Positions 1 through 10,692 of a DNA stretch of 64,000 nucleotides are shown in pieces. The translations under genes and the position numbers were made by a program. Position 1 is the stretch's first letter. Every line of letters starts with the position of its first letter. The DNA comes from Chitinimonas taiwanensis DSM 18899 (GTDB lineage Bacteria; Pseudomonadota; Gammaproteobacteria; Burkholderiales; Chitinimonadaceae). The DNA lies in assembly GCF_900119825.1 (NCBI RefSeq), contig NZ_FPKR01000002.1, positions 310,001 through 374,000 of the forward strand, in the 5' to 3' direction. Under the pieces are notes generated by a model that was given only the letters and a program-made list of their open reading frames with translations, did no database searches and was not told where the DNA came from.

Positions 1-276
1 ATGTGGGACTACGTGGGCATCGTACGCACCGACAAACGCCTGGAGCGCGCCGCGCATCGCATCGCCCTGCTGCGTAGCGAAATCGACGAGTACTACAGCC
101 ACTTCCGCGTCAGCAACGACCTGATCGAGCTGCGCAATCTGGTCGACACCGCCGATCTGATCGTGCGCTCGGCCCTGCTGCGCAAGGAGAGCCGTGGCCT
201 GCACTACAGCCGCGACTATCCGGATACGGCTGCGGTCGCCACGCCCACCATCCTGCCCGCGCGTCAGGGCAGCTAG
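1..276 (+). CDS. nadB: L-aspartate oxidase, C-terminal part (partial)
   Basis: The reading frame is open from the first base and ends with TAG at 274-276, so only the last 91 or so codons are visible. The segment [17 protein letters not shown], followed by a helical stretch and a free tail, matches the C-terminal helical domain typical of NadB, the FAD enzyme that oxidises L-aspartate to iminoaspartate in NAD synthesis. The ATG at base 1 is probably an internal methionine, since the FAD and catalytic domains must lie upstream of the window. It converges on the next gene with 15 bases between stops. The family call rests on this one conserved block and on the YgfX-like neighbour, a common nadB companion. 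Confidence 0.82.
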   Translation: MWDYVGIVRTDKRLERAAHRIALLRSEIDEYYSHFRVSNDLIELRNLVDTADLIVRSALLRKESRGLHYSRDYPDTAAVATPTILPARQGS

Positions 277-282
277 TCGGAA

Positions 283-303
283 GGGGCCGGCTCAGCTGGC
301 CCC
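283..303. terminator. GC-rich hairpin between convergent genes
   Basis: A 9-bp stem (GGGGCCGGC with GCTGGCCCC, one G-U pair) and a 3-base loop lie between the nadB stop and the end of the opposing gene, overlapping that gene's stop codon. There is no clear T tract on either strand, so termination is inferred from position and stem strength only. Confidence 0.35.
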
Positions 304-750
304 GCCCTGCCCTGCAGACCGCTCATCGCGAACACCCCAGCGCAGCCAGACACGCAAACGGCGCAACTCATCGGCCGCTGCACTATCAGGCCAGAGCATC
401 AGGCGCAGCTGGCGGCCATCATCCAGACGCAGCGGCAGACGAATCAGGTAGCGGCTGCAGTAGACCCCATCCGCCAGCTGGGCGAGCTCTTCCACACCGG
501 ATGGCCACACGATCATCCAGCCGCCATCCGGCAGAAGCCGCAGCAATTCGGGTACTGGCTGCGCTTGTACGCGTCGATGCCAATATGCGGCCAGCAACAG
601 GGCTAGGCTCAGTCCAAGGCTGCCCCACCAGGGCAGATTGGCCAGCCAGAGTGACGGCAGGATCAGCGCGTACAAAGCCAGCAGCCCCTTGCAGACTAGG
701 CGAGACGGGCGCAGCGATAGGCGTAGCGGGGGGGCGCTATGTGCAGGCAT
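292..750 (-). CDS. YgfX-like small membrane protein
   Basis: 152 residues. Two close hydrophobic segments (about residues 21-36 and 41-57) form a helical hairpin and are followed by a roughly 95-residue soluble part. This architecture, the 'LLPDGGW' strand in the soluble part and the position beside nadB fit the YgfX (DUF1434) family. In enterobacteria YgfX is membrane-bound, encoded with SdhE and reported to affect cytoskeletal proteins; no SdhE gene is visible here. The ATG at 750 lies only about six bases past the preceding terminator stem, with no Shine-Dalgarno sequence, so translation may be weak or start elsewhere. Family assignment is moderate. Confidence 0.6.
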   Translation of the reverse strand: MPAHSAPPLRLSLRPSRLVCKGLLALYALILPSLWLANLPWWGSLGLSLALLLAAYWHRRVQAQPVPELLRLLPDGGWMIVWPSGVEELAQLADGVYCSRYLIRLPLRLDDGRQLRLMLWPDSAAADELRRLRVWLRWGVRDERSAGQGGAS

Positions 751-755
751 AGAAC

Positions 756-779
756 AAAGGGCAGCCTGGGCTGCCCTTT
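756..779 (-). terminator. Terminator of the SIMPL-domain gene
   Basis: AAAGGGCAGCC pairs with GGCTGCCCTTT around a very short loop. Read on the minus strand the stem is followed by TTTGTT. It lies just after the SIMPL gene stop and just before the YgfX-like start. Confidence 0.7.
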
Positions 780-783
780 TTGC

Positions 784-1476
784 TTACTCGACCTGGATGC
801 TGCCGGCCACACCCACCGTGACCTGGCTCTGCCCGGCTTCCATCGGTGGGGCAGCCACATCCATCGCCTCGGCACGGGCAAAGCCGGCCTTGGCGCGCAT
901 GATAGGCGGCGGGGCATAGCCACCCTGGGTATTCACACTTAGATTCACCAGCTTATAGCCCTTGCCGCCCACGCTTTGCTTGACCACTTCAGCACGGCTG
1001 CGGAAGGCTCGGACCGCCTCGTCGATCAACTCGGTCTCCGCCTTTTCCATCGTGGCGGGCGACACGCCAAAGCTCATCCCACCCAGCTGCATAGTACTTT
1101 GCAGCTTGCCGACTAGCTCGGCCAGCGCTTTGAAATCGGTGCTTTCTAGGCGCACTTCGGCCCGACCGCGCCAGCCTTCCGCCTTATTGTTCTTGCCATA
1201 CAAGGGGTAGACGCTATTGCCGCCATTGGCCGCCTTCACCGTCGGGTAGGCCTTGGCGGCCTTCAGTCCATCACTCAGCGCACGGTTGAGCTTATCGGAC
1301 AGCTGAGCGGCATTCGCATCGCTGAACTCGACATACAGCGAAGCCTGGGCCAGATCATTCGGCACCTCGCGGCGCGCTTCCGCCTGCAGGCTAACCACAT
1401 TGAACAGCACAGCTTCGCTGGCAAATGCACTACTGGCCAACAAGGCCAAGGCGGTCAGGCGAGCTAATTTTTTCAT
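784..1476 (-). CDS. SIMPL-domain (DUF541) periplasmic protein
   Basis: 230 residues with a clear Sec signal peptide (MKKLARLTALALLASSAFA, cleavage near residue 19). The mature part has the DUF541/SIMPL pattern: an N-terminal strand with VSLQAEARREVPNDLAQASL, a central alternating alpha/beta region, and a C-terminal YAPPPIMRAKA segment followed by a final VTVGVAGSIQVE strand. Members of this family (E. coli YggE, BP26) are periplasmic or outer-membrane-associated proteins of poorly defined function, some linked to oxidative stress. It is probably monocistronic: a terminator follows directly and an unrelated gene lies upstream. Confidence 0.85.
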   Translation of the reverse strand: MKKLARLTALALLASSAFASEAVLFNVVSLQAEARREVPNDLAQASLYVEFSDANAAQLSDKLNRALSDGLKAAKAYPTVKAANGGNSVYPLYGKNNKAEGWRGRAEVRLESTDFKALAELVGKLQSTMQLGGMSFGVSPATMEKAETELIDEAVRAFRSRAEVVKQSVGGKGYKLVNLSVNTQGGYAPPPIMRAKAGFARAEAMDVAAPPMEAGQSQVTVGVAGSIQVE

Positions 1477-1549
1477 CAGGTATTCCTCTTCCGTTGAGAT
1501 GGGGCCAGTCTAGTGCGCCGGCCTGAATCGAGCCTGAACTTGTCCAGGC

Positions 1550-1909
1550 TTAGTGCAAGCCGTGATCGGCTGGGCTATTGCGGATGTCCTGGTCCACGCT
1601 GTCCATCAGCACGGTGTGGATCTCCACATCGAACCATTCCCAGAAGGTCTTCAGATTGCGCGACTTGGGCCAGAGCTTCTCTTCCTGGCTCCAGGAGGCC
1701 AGTTCCATTTCGAAGACCTTGTCGGCCATATCGTCGATATAGGCAATCCCATCTTCTTGCTCATTGACCTCGGGAATCATCAGCACGGTGCAATCGCTGC
1801 GCACATCTTCCAGCGTCAGCGTCACCTCGGTGTCCGGCAGGGCATTCAGCCAATCGAGAAACGGCTTCTTCGGCTTGATCACAGCGATCGAGCGGTCAAC
1901 AAAATACAT
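1550..1909 (-). CDS. Small acidic protein of unknown function
   Basis: 119 residues, soluble, strongly acidic, with no signal peptide, membrane segment or recognisable motif. It contains several tryptophans (DWLNALPD, ASWSQEEKLWPK, FWEWFDVEIH) and looks like a compact alpha/beta fold. An ATG at 1909 preceded by GGAGAACCCC on the minus strand gives a plausible ribosome site. Codon usage matches the surrounding backbone, so it is likely a genuine conserved gene of this lineage, not a chance frame. It is divergent from the PilZ gene with about 110 bases between. I do not recognise a function. Confidence 0.7.
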   Translation of the reverse strand: MYFVDRSIAVIKPKKPFLDWLNALPDTEVTLTLEDVRSDCTVLMIPEVNEQEDGIAYIDDMADKVFEMELASWSQEEKLWPKSRNLKTFWEWFDVEIHTVLMDSVDQDIRNSPADHGLH

Positions 1910-2020
1910 GGGGTTCTCCAGAATAAGGCTGGCTCAGCATAGCATGCACATTGCGCCACGCTATGAAGCGCCCAGGCCATCGCATAGAATCGCTAACAAG
2001 CATATCAACTAGGGCTGAGC

Positions 2021-2365
2021 ATGTTCGACCAACGCACTTCAGGGCGCCGACTGGTCCGCTGGAAAGCGGCCGTGATCCCGCTGAATGAGCCAGACCGGGT
2101 GATTCAGGGCCAGGCAACCGAGGTGGCGCAGAAGGGGATTTCGCTGTTCTGCAAGGAGCAGCTGTTTCCACACATCACCTACAAGATCATTCTGCAGATC
2201 CCGGATGCGATGCATATCAGCGTGTCCTACGTCGATGTACAGGGCAAGCCTATCTACTCTTCCCTAGTCGGTTCAATGGGTGAATTCCGCACCGGCATGC
2301 GCATCACCGATCCGAGCAATGAATACCGTACCAAGATCGACCAACTGCTGCGCGGCATAGGCTGA
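2021..2365 (+). CDS. PilZ-domain protein with degenerate c-di-GMP motif
   Basis: 114 residues forming a single PilZ-like beta barrel. Near the N-terminus is RRLVR, which satisfies the RxxxR half of the c-di-GMP signature. The second half, normally (D/N)xSxxG, reads EVAQKGI, so the acidic/Asn and Ser positions are lost although the glycine is kept. The protein may therefore bind cyclic di-GMP weakly or act as a non-binding adaptor, as some PilZ proteins of type IV pilus systems do. It stands alone, converging on the histidine-kinase gene. A pilus or motility role is inferred only from family habits. Confidence 0.72.
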   Translation: MFDQRTSGRRLVRWKAAVIPLNEPDRVIQGQATEVAQKGISLFCKEQLFPHITYKIILQIPDAMHISVSYVDVQGKPIYSSLVGSMGEFRTGMRITDPSNEYRTKIDQLLRGIG

Positions 2366-2422
2366 TTGCCAGCCACGGCTTGGCGTGGCTGGCCAAACCA
2401 AGCCGATTGAAGCAAAACTGGC

Positions 2423-4990
2423 TTAATCGCTGGCCAGCCAGTGCTGACCTGCCTCCACGCCGGCCTCCACCGCCGCGATCAAGTCCCCCAGGGCGGGCAG
2501 ACTATGCGCCTGCAGACCCCGCAATCGCTGTAATGCTGCACTGAAGGCCAGCGCACCGAGGCTGCCTTTCAGGCTATGCAGCGCCTCCGCCAGCGCGGCT
2601 GAATCGCGCTGATCCAAGCAGGCCACCAACGCGCTGCGGCGCGCCGGCCATTCCGCCGCAAACAAGCTCAGCAAGCTGGCCAGCAACTTACGGTTGCCCC
2701 CGCAGCCAGCCAGCGCCTGCTCAGGATCGAAATCCACCGCCGCCTCCTCGGTCGAAGCCACTGCATCTGGCGCCGCCAGCGGCAAGCCGGCTAGCAGTGC
2801 ACGCAGGCGTTCGGGGGAGATCGGTTTGGGCAGGAAGTCATCCATGCCAGCGGCCAGGCAACGTGCGCGGTCCTCGGGCAGCACATTGGCGGTCATGGCG
2901 ATGATCGGAACACGTCGTGCAGCCGGCAGCGCACGAATCGCCCGGCTGGCAGCCAGGCCATCGATGCGCGGCATCTGCATATCCATCAGCACCAGGTCGA
3001 AGTCCTGCTCGGCAAACAGGCCGATCGCCTCGCCACCATCCTGCGCTAAGGTCACAGCGTGCCCATCGCGCGCCAGCAGGGCCAGCGCCAGCTGTTGATT
3101 GAGCGGATTATCTTCCGCCAGCAGGATGCGCAGAGGCCGCAGCGCAGCCGGCGGCGCAACTACCTGCGCGGCTGGCATCTCGGCCAGATTCATAGGGATG
3201 CGCAGCTGGAAAACGCTGCCTTGCTGAAGCGTGCTCTGCACGCTTAACTCGCCACCCATCGCATACACCAGGCGACGCGAAATGGTCAGTCCCAGGCCAC
3301 TACCGCCATAGCGGCGATTGATGGCGTCATCAGCCTGGGCAAAGGCCTCGAAGATCGATTCGAGCTTGGCTGGGGCAATCCCGATGCCGGTATCGCGCAC
3401 CGCCATCTCCACCCAGACCCGCCCCTCGCTGAGCGGGCGCGCAGCCAGGCTCAGGCTCACCTCGCCCCGCTCGGTGAACTTGATCGCGTTCCCGAGCAGA
3501 TTGACCAACACCTGGCGGACCCGCCCGGCATCGCCGCTCAAGCACGTGGGCAGGCCATCCTCGACCTCCAGGCGCAGGTCCAAACCCTTCTCCGTGGCCG
3601 TCAGACGCAGCAAAGCCACCGTGCGCTGCGCCAGGGCCAGCAAGTCGAACGGCGCCTGATTCAGACTGAGCTTGCCCGCCTCGATGCGCGAGAAATCCAA
3701 GATGTCACCGACCAGCTCGGCCAGCCCTTCGGACGAGAAGCGCACCACATCCAGCCACTCACGCTGGCGCGGCTGCAGCTCGGTCTCCTGCAACAGGCCA
3801 CTCATGCCCAGAATCGCGTTCAGCGGCGTGCGTATCTCGTGGCTCATATTGGCCAGAAACTGGCTCTTGGCACGGCTGGCCGCCTCGGCTTGCTCCTTGG
3901 CCTCGGTCAGCTGGCGCTCAATCAGACGACGGAAGGACAAGTCGTGCCAGACGCCGAACAGCAGGCTGCGCTCATCCACCGTCACCGGCGAAAGATTGAC
4001 CTCAACCAGCAGCTCGGTGCCATCGGCGCGGCGGAATAGCCATTCGAAGCGCTGCCAACCCGCGCGCAGGGCCGCTTGCCCGAATTCGGCGGCCCGCTCG
4101 AGCGAGGCATGACCATCCGGTTGCAGCAGCGGGTAGAAATCGGCCGGATCGGCATCCAGTAGCTGCTGGCGCCCGGCCAACCGTAGCGCTTGCGCGGCAG
4201 CGCGATTGCCATCCACGACCCGGCCGGTCTGCGGGTCATACAGCAGCATGGGATTGGCCGATTGTTCGAACAATACGCGGAACTTCTGCTCGGACAGTAC
4301 GCGCTGCGACACATCCTGCGCGGTCAGCAGCATGGCCGGGGCGCCGCTGACCGGGTCGAGCACCCGGTGCAGGCTATACGCATACCAGCGCGGTTTGGGG
4401 CGCGCAGCCAGCAGGCGCTCGCCCTGCTCCACCCCCTGCTCCAACGCCGCCTGCCAGACCGACTGTGCCTCCCAGGCCTGCTCGAACAGACTGGCAAAGC
4501 TGCCGACCGCCTGCTGGGCGAGCTGTGGAAACGCGCGCAGCGCTGCGGGGTTCTGCATCAGCACCAGACCATCCAGGCTGAACATCACCACGGCCAGCGA
4601 GAAATGCAGCACCGCCTCCACACCCCGCAAGGCGGCCGGCTCGATCGGTGTCGTCAGGGCTTGGCCCTGCGCGCATATCCCCATGCCACCAGCGGGCAAG
4701 CGGATCAGGCAAGCTTCGAGCTGCAGGGGCAGTCGCCCCGGCCAACGCAAGGCCGCCCTGCCCTGCTCGGCCAGCTCGGCCCTTAGCTGGGCAAAGGCTG
4801 CCGAAGGGAAGGCGGCGTCTGCACCCAGATCACGTTGAGCAAGTGCGACCGAGTCTGTCGCCTGCCAATAGGCACAGGCGGCCGGATTCGCCCACAGAAT
4901 GTGTCGACCATCCTCGCTGAACACCCACACCGGGCAGTTCAGCCAGCGGTAGTGGGCCAGCACGTCCCACGCCAAAGGCGACATCCGCAT
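2423..4990 (-). CDS. Hybrid sensor histidine kinase (PAS-PAS-PAS-HisKA-HATPase-REC-Hpt)
   Basis: 855 residues, no membrane segment, so a cytoplasmic sensor. Three PAS-like sensor modules occupy about residues 15-355. The dimerisation domain has its phospho-accepting His at about 384 (SHEIRTPL). The ATPase domain shows the N box (LLGNAIKF), G1 (DTGIGI) and G2 (GGSGLGL). A receiver domain follows with DN at its start and phospho-Asp at about 670 (LVLMDMQMP), then an Hpt domain with its His at about 805 (LHSLKG). All relay residues are intact, so it can run a complete BarA/ArcB-style phosphorelay within one chain. No response regulator with an output domain is adjacent, so the partner and signal are unknown. 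Confidence 0.93.
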   Translation of the reverse strand: MRMSPLAWDVLAHYRWLNCPVWVFSEDGRHILWANPAACAYWQATDSVALAQRDLGADAAFPSAAFAQLRAELAEQGRAALRWPGRLPLQLEACLIRLPAGGMGICAQGQALTTPIEPAALRGVEAVLHFSLAVVMFSLDGLVLMQNPAALRAFPQLAQQAVGSFASLFEQAWEAQSVWQAALEQGVEQGERLLAARPKPRWYAYSLHRVLDPVSGAPAMLLTAQDVSQRVLSEQKFRVLFEQSANPMLLYDPQTGRVVDGNRAAAQALRLAGRQQLLDADPADFYPLLQPDGHASLERAAEFGQAALRAGWQRFEWLFRRADGTELLVEVNLSPVTVDERSLLFGVWHDLSFRRLIERQLTEAKEQAEAASRAKSQFLANMSHEIRTPLNAILGMSGLLQETELQPRQREWLDVVRFSSEGLAELVGDILDFSRIEAGKLSLNQAPFDLLALAQRTVALLRLTATEKGLDLRLEVEDGLPTCLSGDAGRVRQVLVNLLGNAIKFTERGEVSLSLAARPLSEGRVWVEMAVRDTGIGIAPAKLESIFEAFAQADDAINRRYGGSGLGLTISRRLVYAMGGELSVQSTLQQGSVFQLRIPMNLAEMPAAQVVAPPAALRPLRILLAEDNPLNQQLALALLARDGHAVTLAQDGGEAIGLFAEQDFDLVLMDMQMPRIDGLAASRAIRALPAARRVPIIAMTANVLPEDRARCLAAGMDDFLPKPISPERLRALLAGLPLAAPDAVASTEEAAVDFDPEQALAGCGGNRKLLASLLSLFAAEWPARRSALVACLDQRDSAALAEALHSLKGSLGALAFSAALQRLRGLQAHSLPALGDLIAAVEAGVEAGQHWLASD

Positions 4991-5016
4991 CCTCCTCCGC
5001 CATGCCCGGCGCCATG

Positions 5017-7773
5017 TTAGTTGGAGCGTTTGCCGGGTTTGGCCTTCGTCGGCTTAGGTGCAGACAGCTTGTCCGCCCCAGACTCAGGGCTCAGCAACTT
5101 GGCCGGTGCCTTCCTGCGCTTAGCCGGTGCCGCGGTCTTTTCCGCCGCTGGCTTGGCCTTGGTCTTGGTTTTCGGCGTATCGAGCTGGGCCAACACCACA
5201 TCCAGCGGGCTGCTTTGCGGCTTGGGCGACAACAGGGCCGCCACCTGCGCGGGGCGTTTGGCCAGGCGTGGCGAGTCGGGCTGATGATCGGGCTCGGCCG
5301 CAGCCACCGATGCAGCCTGCTTCACCCTGGCCTTGGGCGCGGACTTAGCGGGCGCTGCCGGCGCAGGTGCGTCTGCAATAGGCGCATCGGCCTTGCTGCG
5401 TCGCGCACCGCGCGCTGGCTTGCTGGCAGGCATATCCGCAGGCAGCGTCTTGGCGGGTAAGGGTGCGGGTGCTGCAGCCGGGGCTGGCGCCACGGTCTTG
5501 TTGGCGCCAGCCCGGCCAGCGCGCGTTGCCTTGCTGGCAGCCTGCTCGGCCGGCGCTTGCGCCAGCGCGAAGTCGATCTTGCTGGTTTCCAGATCGACGC
5601 GTGCCACCCGGATGCGGATGCGGTCGGTCAGCCCATAGACCTGGCCGCCATGCTCGCCGCGCAGCACATGCTTGGCCTCGTCATAGTGGAAATAGTCCTT
5701 ACCCAGTTCGGAGATATGCAGCAGCCCTTCCACGAACAGGCCGTCGAGCAACACAAATACCCCGAAACTGGTCACCGCCGAGATCACGCCCTCATACACC
5801 TCGCCGATGCGATCGCGCATGAAGTAGCACTTGAGCCAGTTCTGCACATCGCGGGTCGCCTCGTCGGCGCGCCGCTCGGTGCTCGAGCAATGCGCGCCGA
5901 TTTCTTCCCACTTGCCTGGCGCATAGGTCTGGCCTTTCAGCACCGCCTTAATCGAGCGATGCACGAGCAGGTCCGGATAGCGCCGTATCGGCGAGGTGAA
6001 ATGCGCATACGCATCGTAAGCAAGGCCAAAGTGGCCGAGTTGCTCGGGGCTATACACCGCCTGCTGCATGGAACGCAGCAGCATGGTCTGCATCAGGTCC
6101 ACATCCGGACGGGTTTTCACCTGCTCCATCAGCGCGGCATAATCGCTGGCCTGCGGCTCGTCGCCCCCACCCAGGCTCAGACCATGCTCGCCCAAGAAGC
6201 GACGCAGATTCTCCAGCTTGCGTTCGCTCGGCCCCTCATGCACGCGGTAGAGCGAGGCATGTTTGTGCTCGGCCAGGAAGTTGGCCGCGCAGACATTGGC
6301 CGCCAGCATGCATTCTTCGATCAGGCGGTGCGCATCGTTACGCTGCACCGGCTCGATACGCTCGATCTTGCCCTGCTCGTTGAAGATCATCTGCGTTTCG
6401 GTGGTCGCGAAATCGATCGCCCCACGCTGGCTACGCGCCTTGAGCATGGCTTGAAACAGGCCATACAGATTCTGCAGATGCGGTAGCAGGGCCTTGCGGC
6501 GCTGGGCCGCCTCGCCCTTGGGCTCAGCCAGGATCTGCGCCACTTCAGTGTAAGTAAAGCGCGCCTTGGACAGCATGACCGCCGGGTAGAAGCGGTACTG
6601 CTTGACCTGGCCTTTGGCGTCGATTTGCATATCGCACACCATGCAGCAGCGCTCGACATCGGGGTTCAGCGAGCAAATCCCATTGGATAGCTGCTCCGGC
6701 AGCATGGGAATCACGCGGCGTGGGAAGTACACCGAATTGCCGCGCTCGTAGCCGGTCTCATCGAGCGCGTCCTTGGGGCGCACATAGTGGCTGACGTCGG
6801 CAATCGCCACTACCAGCCGCCAGCCGCGTCCCTGCTTTTCGGCATACACGGCATCGTCGAAGTCGCGCGCGGTCTCGCCATCTATCGTCACCAGCGGCAT
6901 ATCGCGCAGATCTTCGCGCTTGAGCCCCTCCGGGGTCTGCCAGTCCTTCTTCAACACCTTCTGCGGGGTCTTCTTGGCCTGGGCCTCGGCTTCGGCCGAA
7001 AATTCGTGCGGCAAATCATGCTTGCGCAGCGCGATCTCGATCTCCATGCCCGGGTCAGCATAATTCCCGAGCACTTCAACAATGCGCCCAACCGCCTGCG
7101 AATACTTGCTCGGCTGACTCAATAACTCCACGGTCACGATCTGGCCTGGCTCGGCCGGCAGGCTGCCCTCCGGGGCAAGCAGGATTTCCTGGGTGATGCG
7201 GCGATCCTCGGCCAGCACGAAGCGCGCACCGCGCTCCTCCTTCAAGCGACCCACCACGCGGCTATTCACGTGTTCGAGCACCTCGACAATCTTGCCTTCG
7301 CGCCGCCCACGTCTGTCCACACCGATCTCGCGCACCATGACCCGATCGCGATGCAGCACCTTGTGCATTTCGCGCGGGCCGACGAAGAGATCGGGGCTTC
7401 CGTCATCCGGCACCACGAAACCGAAACCATCCGGATGACCTACCACCCGCCCCTTGATCAGATCGAGCTTCTCGGCAATGCAGATTGCCCCCTTGCGATT
7501 GATCACCACCTCACCTTCACGCGCCATCGCATTGATGCGGCGCGAGAAGAATTCCGACTCCTCGGGCTGGATGGCAAACATCGCCACCAGCTCCTCCGGC
7601 ATCATCGGCGCGCCATGCTCGGCAAGAATTTGCAGCAGATAGCCGCGGCTCGGCATGGGCTGCGCATAACGCGCAAGCTCTTGTTCATAAAAAGGATCTG
7701 CCTGGCGCAGCTTGAGCGCGGCGCGCGGCAATTTGCTGGAGGAAGTGTTTTTCTTCGATTTGGTATTTGACAC
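5017..7773 (-). CDS. rnr: Ribonuclease R with long basic Ala/Pro tail
   Basis: A 3'-5' exoribonuclease of the RNB family that degrades structured RNA and helps quality control of rRNA and mRNA. From the start: winged-helix segment, cold-shock OB domains, RNB catalytic core with the acidic motif [14 protein letters not shown] (about residues 294-308), and an S1 domain at about 650-735. The remaining roughly 180 residues are low-complexity Ala/Lys/Pro sequence, longer than in E. coli RNase R. I place the start at GTG 7773 (SNTKSKKN follows), with AGAGAGG upstream on the minus strand; a longer frame to 7866 would run through the tRNA gene. The start codon overlaps the -35 box of the divergent tRNA promoter. 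Confidence 0.95.
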   Translation of the reverse strand: MSNTKSKKNTSSSKLPRAALKLRQADPFYEQELARYAQPMPSRGYLLQILAEHGAPMMPEELVAMFAIQPEESEFFSRRINAMAREGEVVINRKGAICIAEKLDLIKGRVVGHPDGFGFVVPDDGSPDLFVGPREMHKVLHRDRVMVREIGVDRRGRREGKIVEVLEHVNSRVVGRLKEERGARFVLAEDRRITQEILLAPEGSLPAEPGQIVTVELLSQPSKYSQAVGRIVEVLGNYADPGMEIEIALRKHDLPHEFSAEAEAQAKKTPQKVLKKDWQTPEGLKREDLRDMPLVTIDGETARDFDDAVYAEKQGRGWRLVVAIADVSHYVRPKDALDETGYERGNSVYFPRRVIPMLPEQLSNGICSLNPDVERCCMVCDMQIDAKGQVKQYRFYPAVMLSKARFTYTEVAQILAEPKGEAAQRRKALLPHLQNLYGLFQAMLKARSQRGAIDFATTETQMIFNEQGKIERIEPVQRNDAHRLIEECMLAANVCAANFLAEHKHASLYRVHEGPSERKLENLRRFLGEHGLSLGGGDEPQASDYAALMEQVKTRPDVDLMQTMLLRSMQQAVYSPEQLGHFGLAYDAYAHFTSPIRRYPDLLVHRSIKAVLKGQTYAPGKWEEIGAHCSSTERRADEATRDVQNWLKCYFMRDRIGEVYEGVISAVTSFGVFVLLDGLFVEGLLHISELGKDYFHYDEAKHVLRGEHGGQVYGLTDRIRIRVARVDLETSKIDFALAQAPAEQAASKATRAGRAGANKTVAPAPAAAPAPLPAKTLPADMPASKPARGARRSKADAPIADAPAPAAPAKSAPKARVKQAASVAAAEPDHQPDSPRLAKRPAQVAALLSPKPQSSPLDVVLAQLDTPKTKTKAKPAAEKTAAPAKRRKAPAKLLSPESGADKLSAPKPTKAKPGKRSN

Positions 7774-7794
7774 GGCGATTTGCCTCTCTATAAT
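7767..7794 (+). promoter_or_regulatory. Sigma-70 promoter of first tRNA-Leu
   Basis: TTGACA at 7767-7772, a 16-base spacer, and TATAAT at 7789-7794, both perfect consensus. The same boxes with the same spacing recur before the second tRNA copy. The -35 box covers the first bases of the divergent rnr reading frame (GTG is the complement of 7771-7773), and the spacer/-10 region contains the rnr ribosome site. Confidence 0.92.
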
Positions 7795-7838
7795 GCGCAT
7801 CTCTCTCGACGCGCTACTGCAAAGCAGCGATGTTCGAA

Positions 7839-7925
7839 GCCCAGGTGGCGGAATTGGTAGACGCACTAGGTTCAGGTCCTAGCGCTCGCAAGGGCGTGGA
7901 AGTTCGAGTCTTCTCTTGGGCACCA
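7839..7925 (+). tRNA. tRNA-Leu (anticodon CAG), copy 1
   Basis: 87 bases with CCA encoded. The acceptor stem is GCCCAGG with CTTGGGC (one G-U pair), then discriminator A and CCA. The anticodon stem CTAGG/CCTAG encloses loop TTCAGGT, giving anticodon CAG, which reads CUG, the dominant Leu codon in this GC-rich genome. The long variable arm (GCTCGCAAGGGC) is diagnostic of a class II tRNA, and the T arm contains TTCGAGT. Confidence 0.97.
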
Positions 7926-7933
7926 GTATTAAT

Positions 7934-7971
7934 CAACAAAGCCGATGCGCAAGCGTCGGCTTTGTTGTTTT
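7934..7971 (+). terminator. Intrinsic terminator of tRNA-Leu copy 1
   Basis: CAACAAAGCCGA pairs with TCGGCTTTGTTG, extended inward by further pairs to a GCAA loop, followed by TTTT. It begins nine bases after the CCA end. Confidence 0.9.
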
Positions 7972-8070
7972 CAGCGCCAGCACTGCTCTGTGCATGCAGC
8001 ATCGGAGCGCTAACAGCAGCGCGCTGAGCGGTACGCAAGGCAGGCTGCGCAAAATTCTTCAGCCAAAAGC

Positions 8071-8098
8071 TTGACAGCAGTTTTCGATCCCCTATAAT
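8071..8098 (+). promoter_or_regulatory. Sigma-70 promoter of second tRNA-Leu
   Basis: TTGACA at 8071-8076, 16-base spacer, TATAAT at 8093-8098. The GC-rich discriminator that follows (GCGCACCTCTCG) closely matches that of copy 1 and is the kind seen at stringently controlled stable-RNA promoters. Confidence 0.93.
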
Positions 8099-8141
8099 GC
8101 GCACCTCTCGACGCGCTGAACACAATGCAGCAAGTCTTGAA

Positions 8142-8228
8142 GCCCAGGTGGCGGAATTGGTAGACGCACTAGGTTCAGGTCCTAGCGCTCGCAAGGGCGT
8201 GGAAGTTCGAGTCTTCTCTTGGGCACCA
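8142..8228 (+). tRNA. tRNA-Leu (anticodon CAG), copy 2
   Basis: I see no base difference from copy 1 over the 87-base tRNA, including anticodon loop TTCAGGT and the encoded CCA. The two copies are about 300 bases apart with separate promoters and terminators, so this is a tandem duplication of a whole transcription unit and not a polycistronic pair. Confidence 0.97.
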
Positions 8229-8233
8229 ATACT

Positions 8234-8271
8234 CAATAAAGCCGATACAAAAGTATCGGCTTTATTGTTTT
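8234..8271 (+). terminator. Intrinsic terminator of tRNA-Leu copy 2
   Basis: CAATAAAGCCGATAC pairs with GTATCGGCTTTATTG around AAAA, then TTTT. It is similar to but not the same as the copy-1 terminator. The stem differences are compensatory (C to T matched by G to A), so the hairpin has been kept while the sequence drifted. Confidence 0.9.
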
Positions 8272-8385
8272 GTGCGTTCGAAACGTATCGCGCCACCACA
8301 CCCGACTGGCTGACTGACAGGCTGCCTGCGGCAGCAAGCAGGCGCTCGCTGCCACACAGGCAGGCCATAAGCGCCCGCATGCGAC

Positions 8386-9144
8386 TCAGCGCCCCTCTCC
8401 CGCACAGATTGCCGTATAAGCCGCTACCGTAGCGGCTAGGCCCGCGTAGAGCGCCTCGCCGATCAAGGCATGGCCTATCGACACCTCGGCCACGGCAGGC
8501 ACCTGGACAAGAAAAGCGCCCAAATTGGCCTGATTCAGATCATGGCCGGCATTGACCGACAAGCCCACCGCTTGCGCACGTCGCGCCGCCTGCGCGCACA
8601 GCGCCAGCTGCCGCGCGGCATCGCCACGCTCAAACGCTTCCGCATACGGACCGGTGTAGAGCTCGATCCGGTCTGCGCCGATCTCAGCTGCCAGTTCAAT
8701 ATCCGGCGAATCCGCATCCATAAACAGGCTGACCCGGCAACCCACCTCATGCAACTCGGCAATCAGCGGGCGCAGGCGCTCAGCATCCCGGCGCAGATCA
8801 AAGCCATGGTCAGAGGTGATCTGGCCATCACTATCGGGCACCAAGGTAGCCTGAGCCGGCTTGGCCGCCGCACACAGCGCCAGCAAGCCCGGATAAGCAT
8901 CGCGCGGCGGTGCGAAGGGATTGCCTTCGATATTGAGCTCGGCAGGCGAGCCCGCCAGCAACTGCGCCAGATCGAGCACATCCTGAGGGCGGATATGGCG
9001 CTGATCGGGGCGCGGATGAACGGTGATCCCGCCGCAACCGGCCGCCAGGCAGGTTTGCGCTGCGGCCAGCACACTGGGCATATCGCCACCACGCGAATTG
9101 CGCAGCACGGCGATCTTGTTAACGTTAACGGACAATACGGTCAT
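8386..9144 (-). CDS. pdxJ: Pyridoxine 5'-phosphate synthase
   Basis: 252 residues, normal length for PdxJ, the TIM-barrel enzyme that condenses 1-deoxyxylulose 5-phosphate with 3-amino-2-oxopropyl phosphate in the DXP-dependent vitamin B6 pathway. The N-terminal [15 protein letters not shown], then [18 protein letters not shown] and the C-terminal [12 protein letters not shown] are the family's substrate- and phosphate-binding blocks. I place the start at ATG 9144 (TVLSVNVNK), since the extra 21 codons upstream do not match the family. Here it stands alone next to purA and not in the frequent recO-pdxJ-acpS order. Confidence 0.95.
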   Translation of the reverse strand: MTVLSVNVNKIAVLRNSRGGDMPSVLAAAQTCLAAGCGGITVHPRPDQRHIRPQDVLDLAQLLAGSPAELNIEGNPFAPPRDAYPGLLALCAAAKPAQATLVPDSDGQITSDHGFDLRRDAERLRPLIAELHEVGCRVSLFMDADSPDIELAAEIGADRIELYTGPYAEAFERGDAARQLALCAQAARRAQAVGLSVNAGHDLNQANLGAFLVQVPAVAEVSIGHALIGEALYAGLAATVAAYTAICAGEGR

Positions 9145-9195
9145 TGCGGCATTTCTCGATGACAGCGGCAGGCAATCCCGCCCGCCCCATGTGAC

Positions 9196-9219
9196 AACGC
9201 CCGGCACGGGCCGGGCGTT
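9196..9219. terminator. Hairpin after purA
   Basis: A perfect 10-bp stem AACGCCCGGC/GCCGGGCGTT with loop ACGG lies eight bases past the purA stop. No T run follows on the minus strand; assignment as the terminator of the long ndk-to-purA run is from position and stem strength. Confidence 0.6.
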
Positions 9220-9227
9220 CCTGATGC

Positions 9228-10598
<1,371 letters not shown>

Positions 10599-10692
10599 TC
10601 AGGGAAACAGTCCTGGCCCATCCTGGCACCACGACCGCCGGTTTTCCTTGGCATTGCCATGCAATGCACTACAGCATAGACAGTCAAGCCGC

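Noticed and set aside
7774-7866. Upstream extension of the rnr frame to an ATG at 7866
   Set aside because: It would run through the tRNA-Leu gene and promoter; the GTG at 7773 has a ribosome site and a family-like N-terminus.
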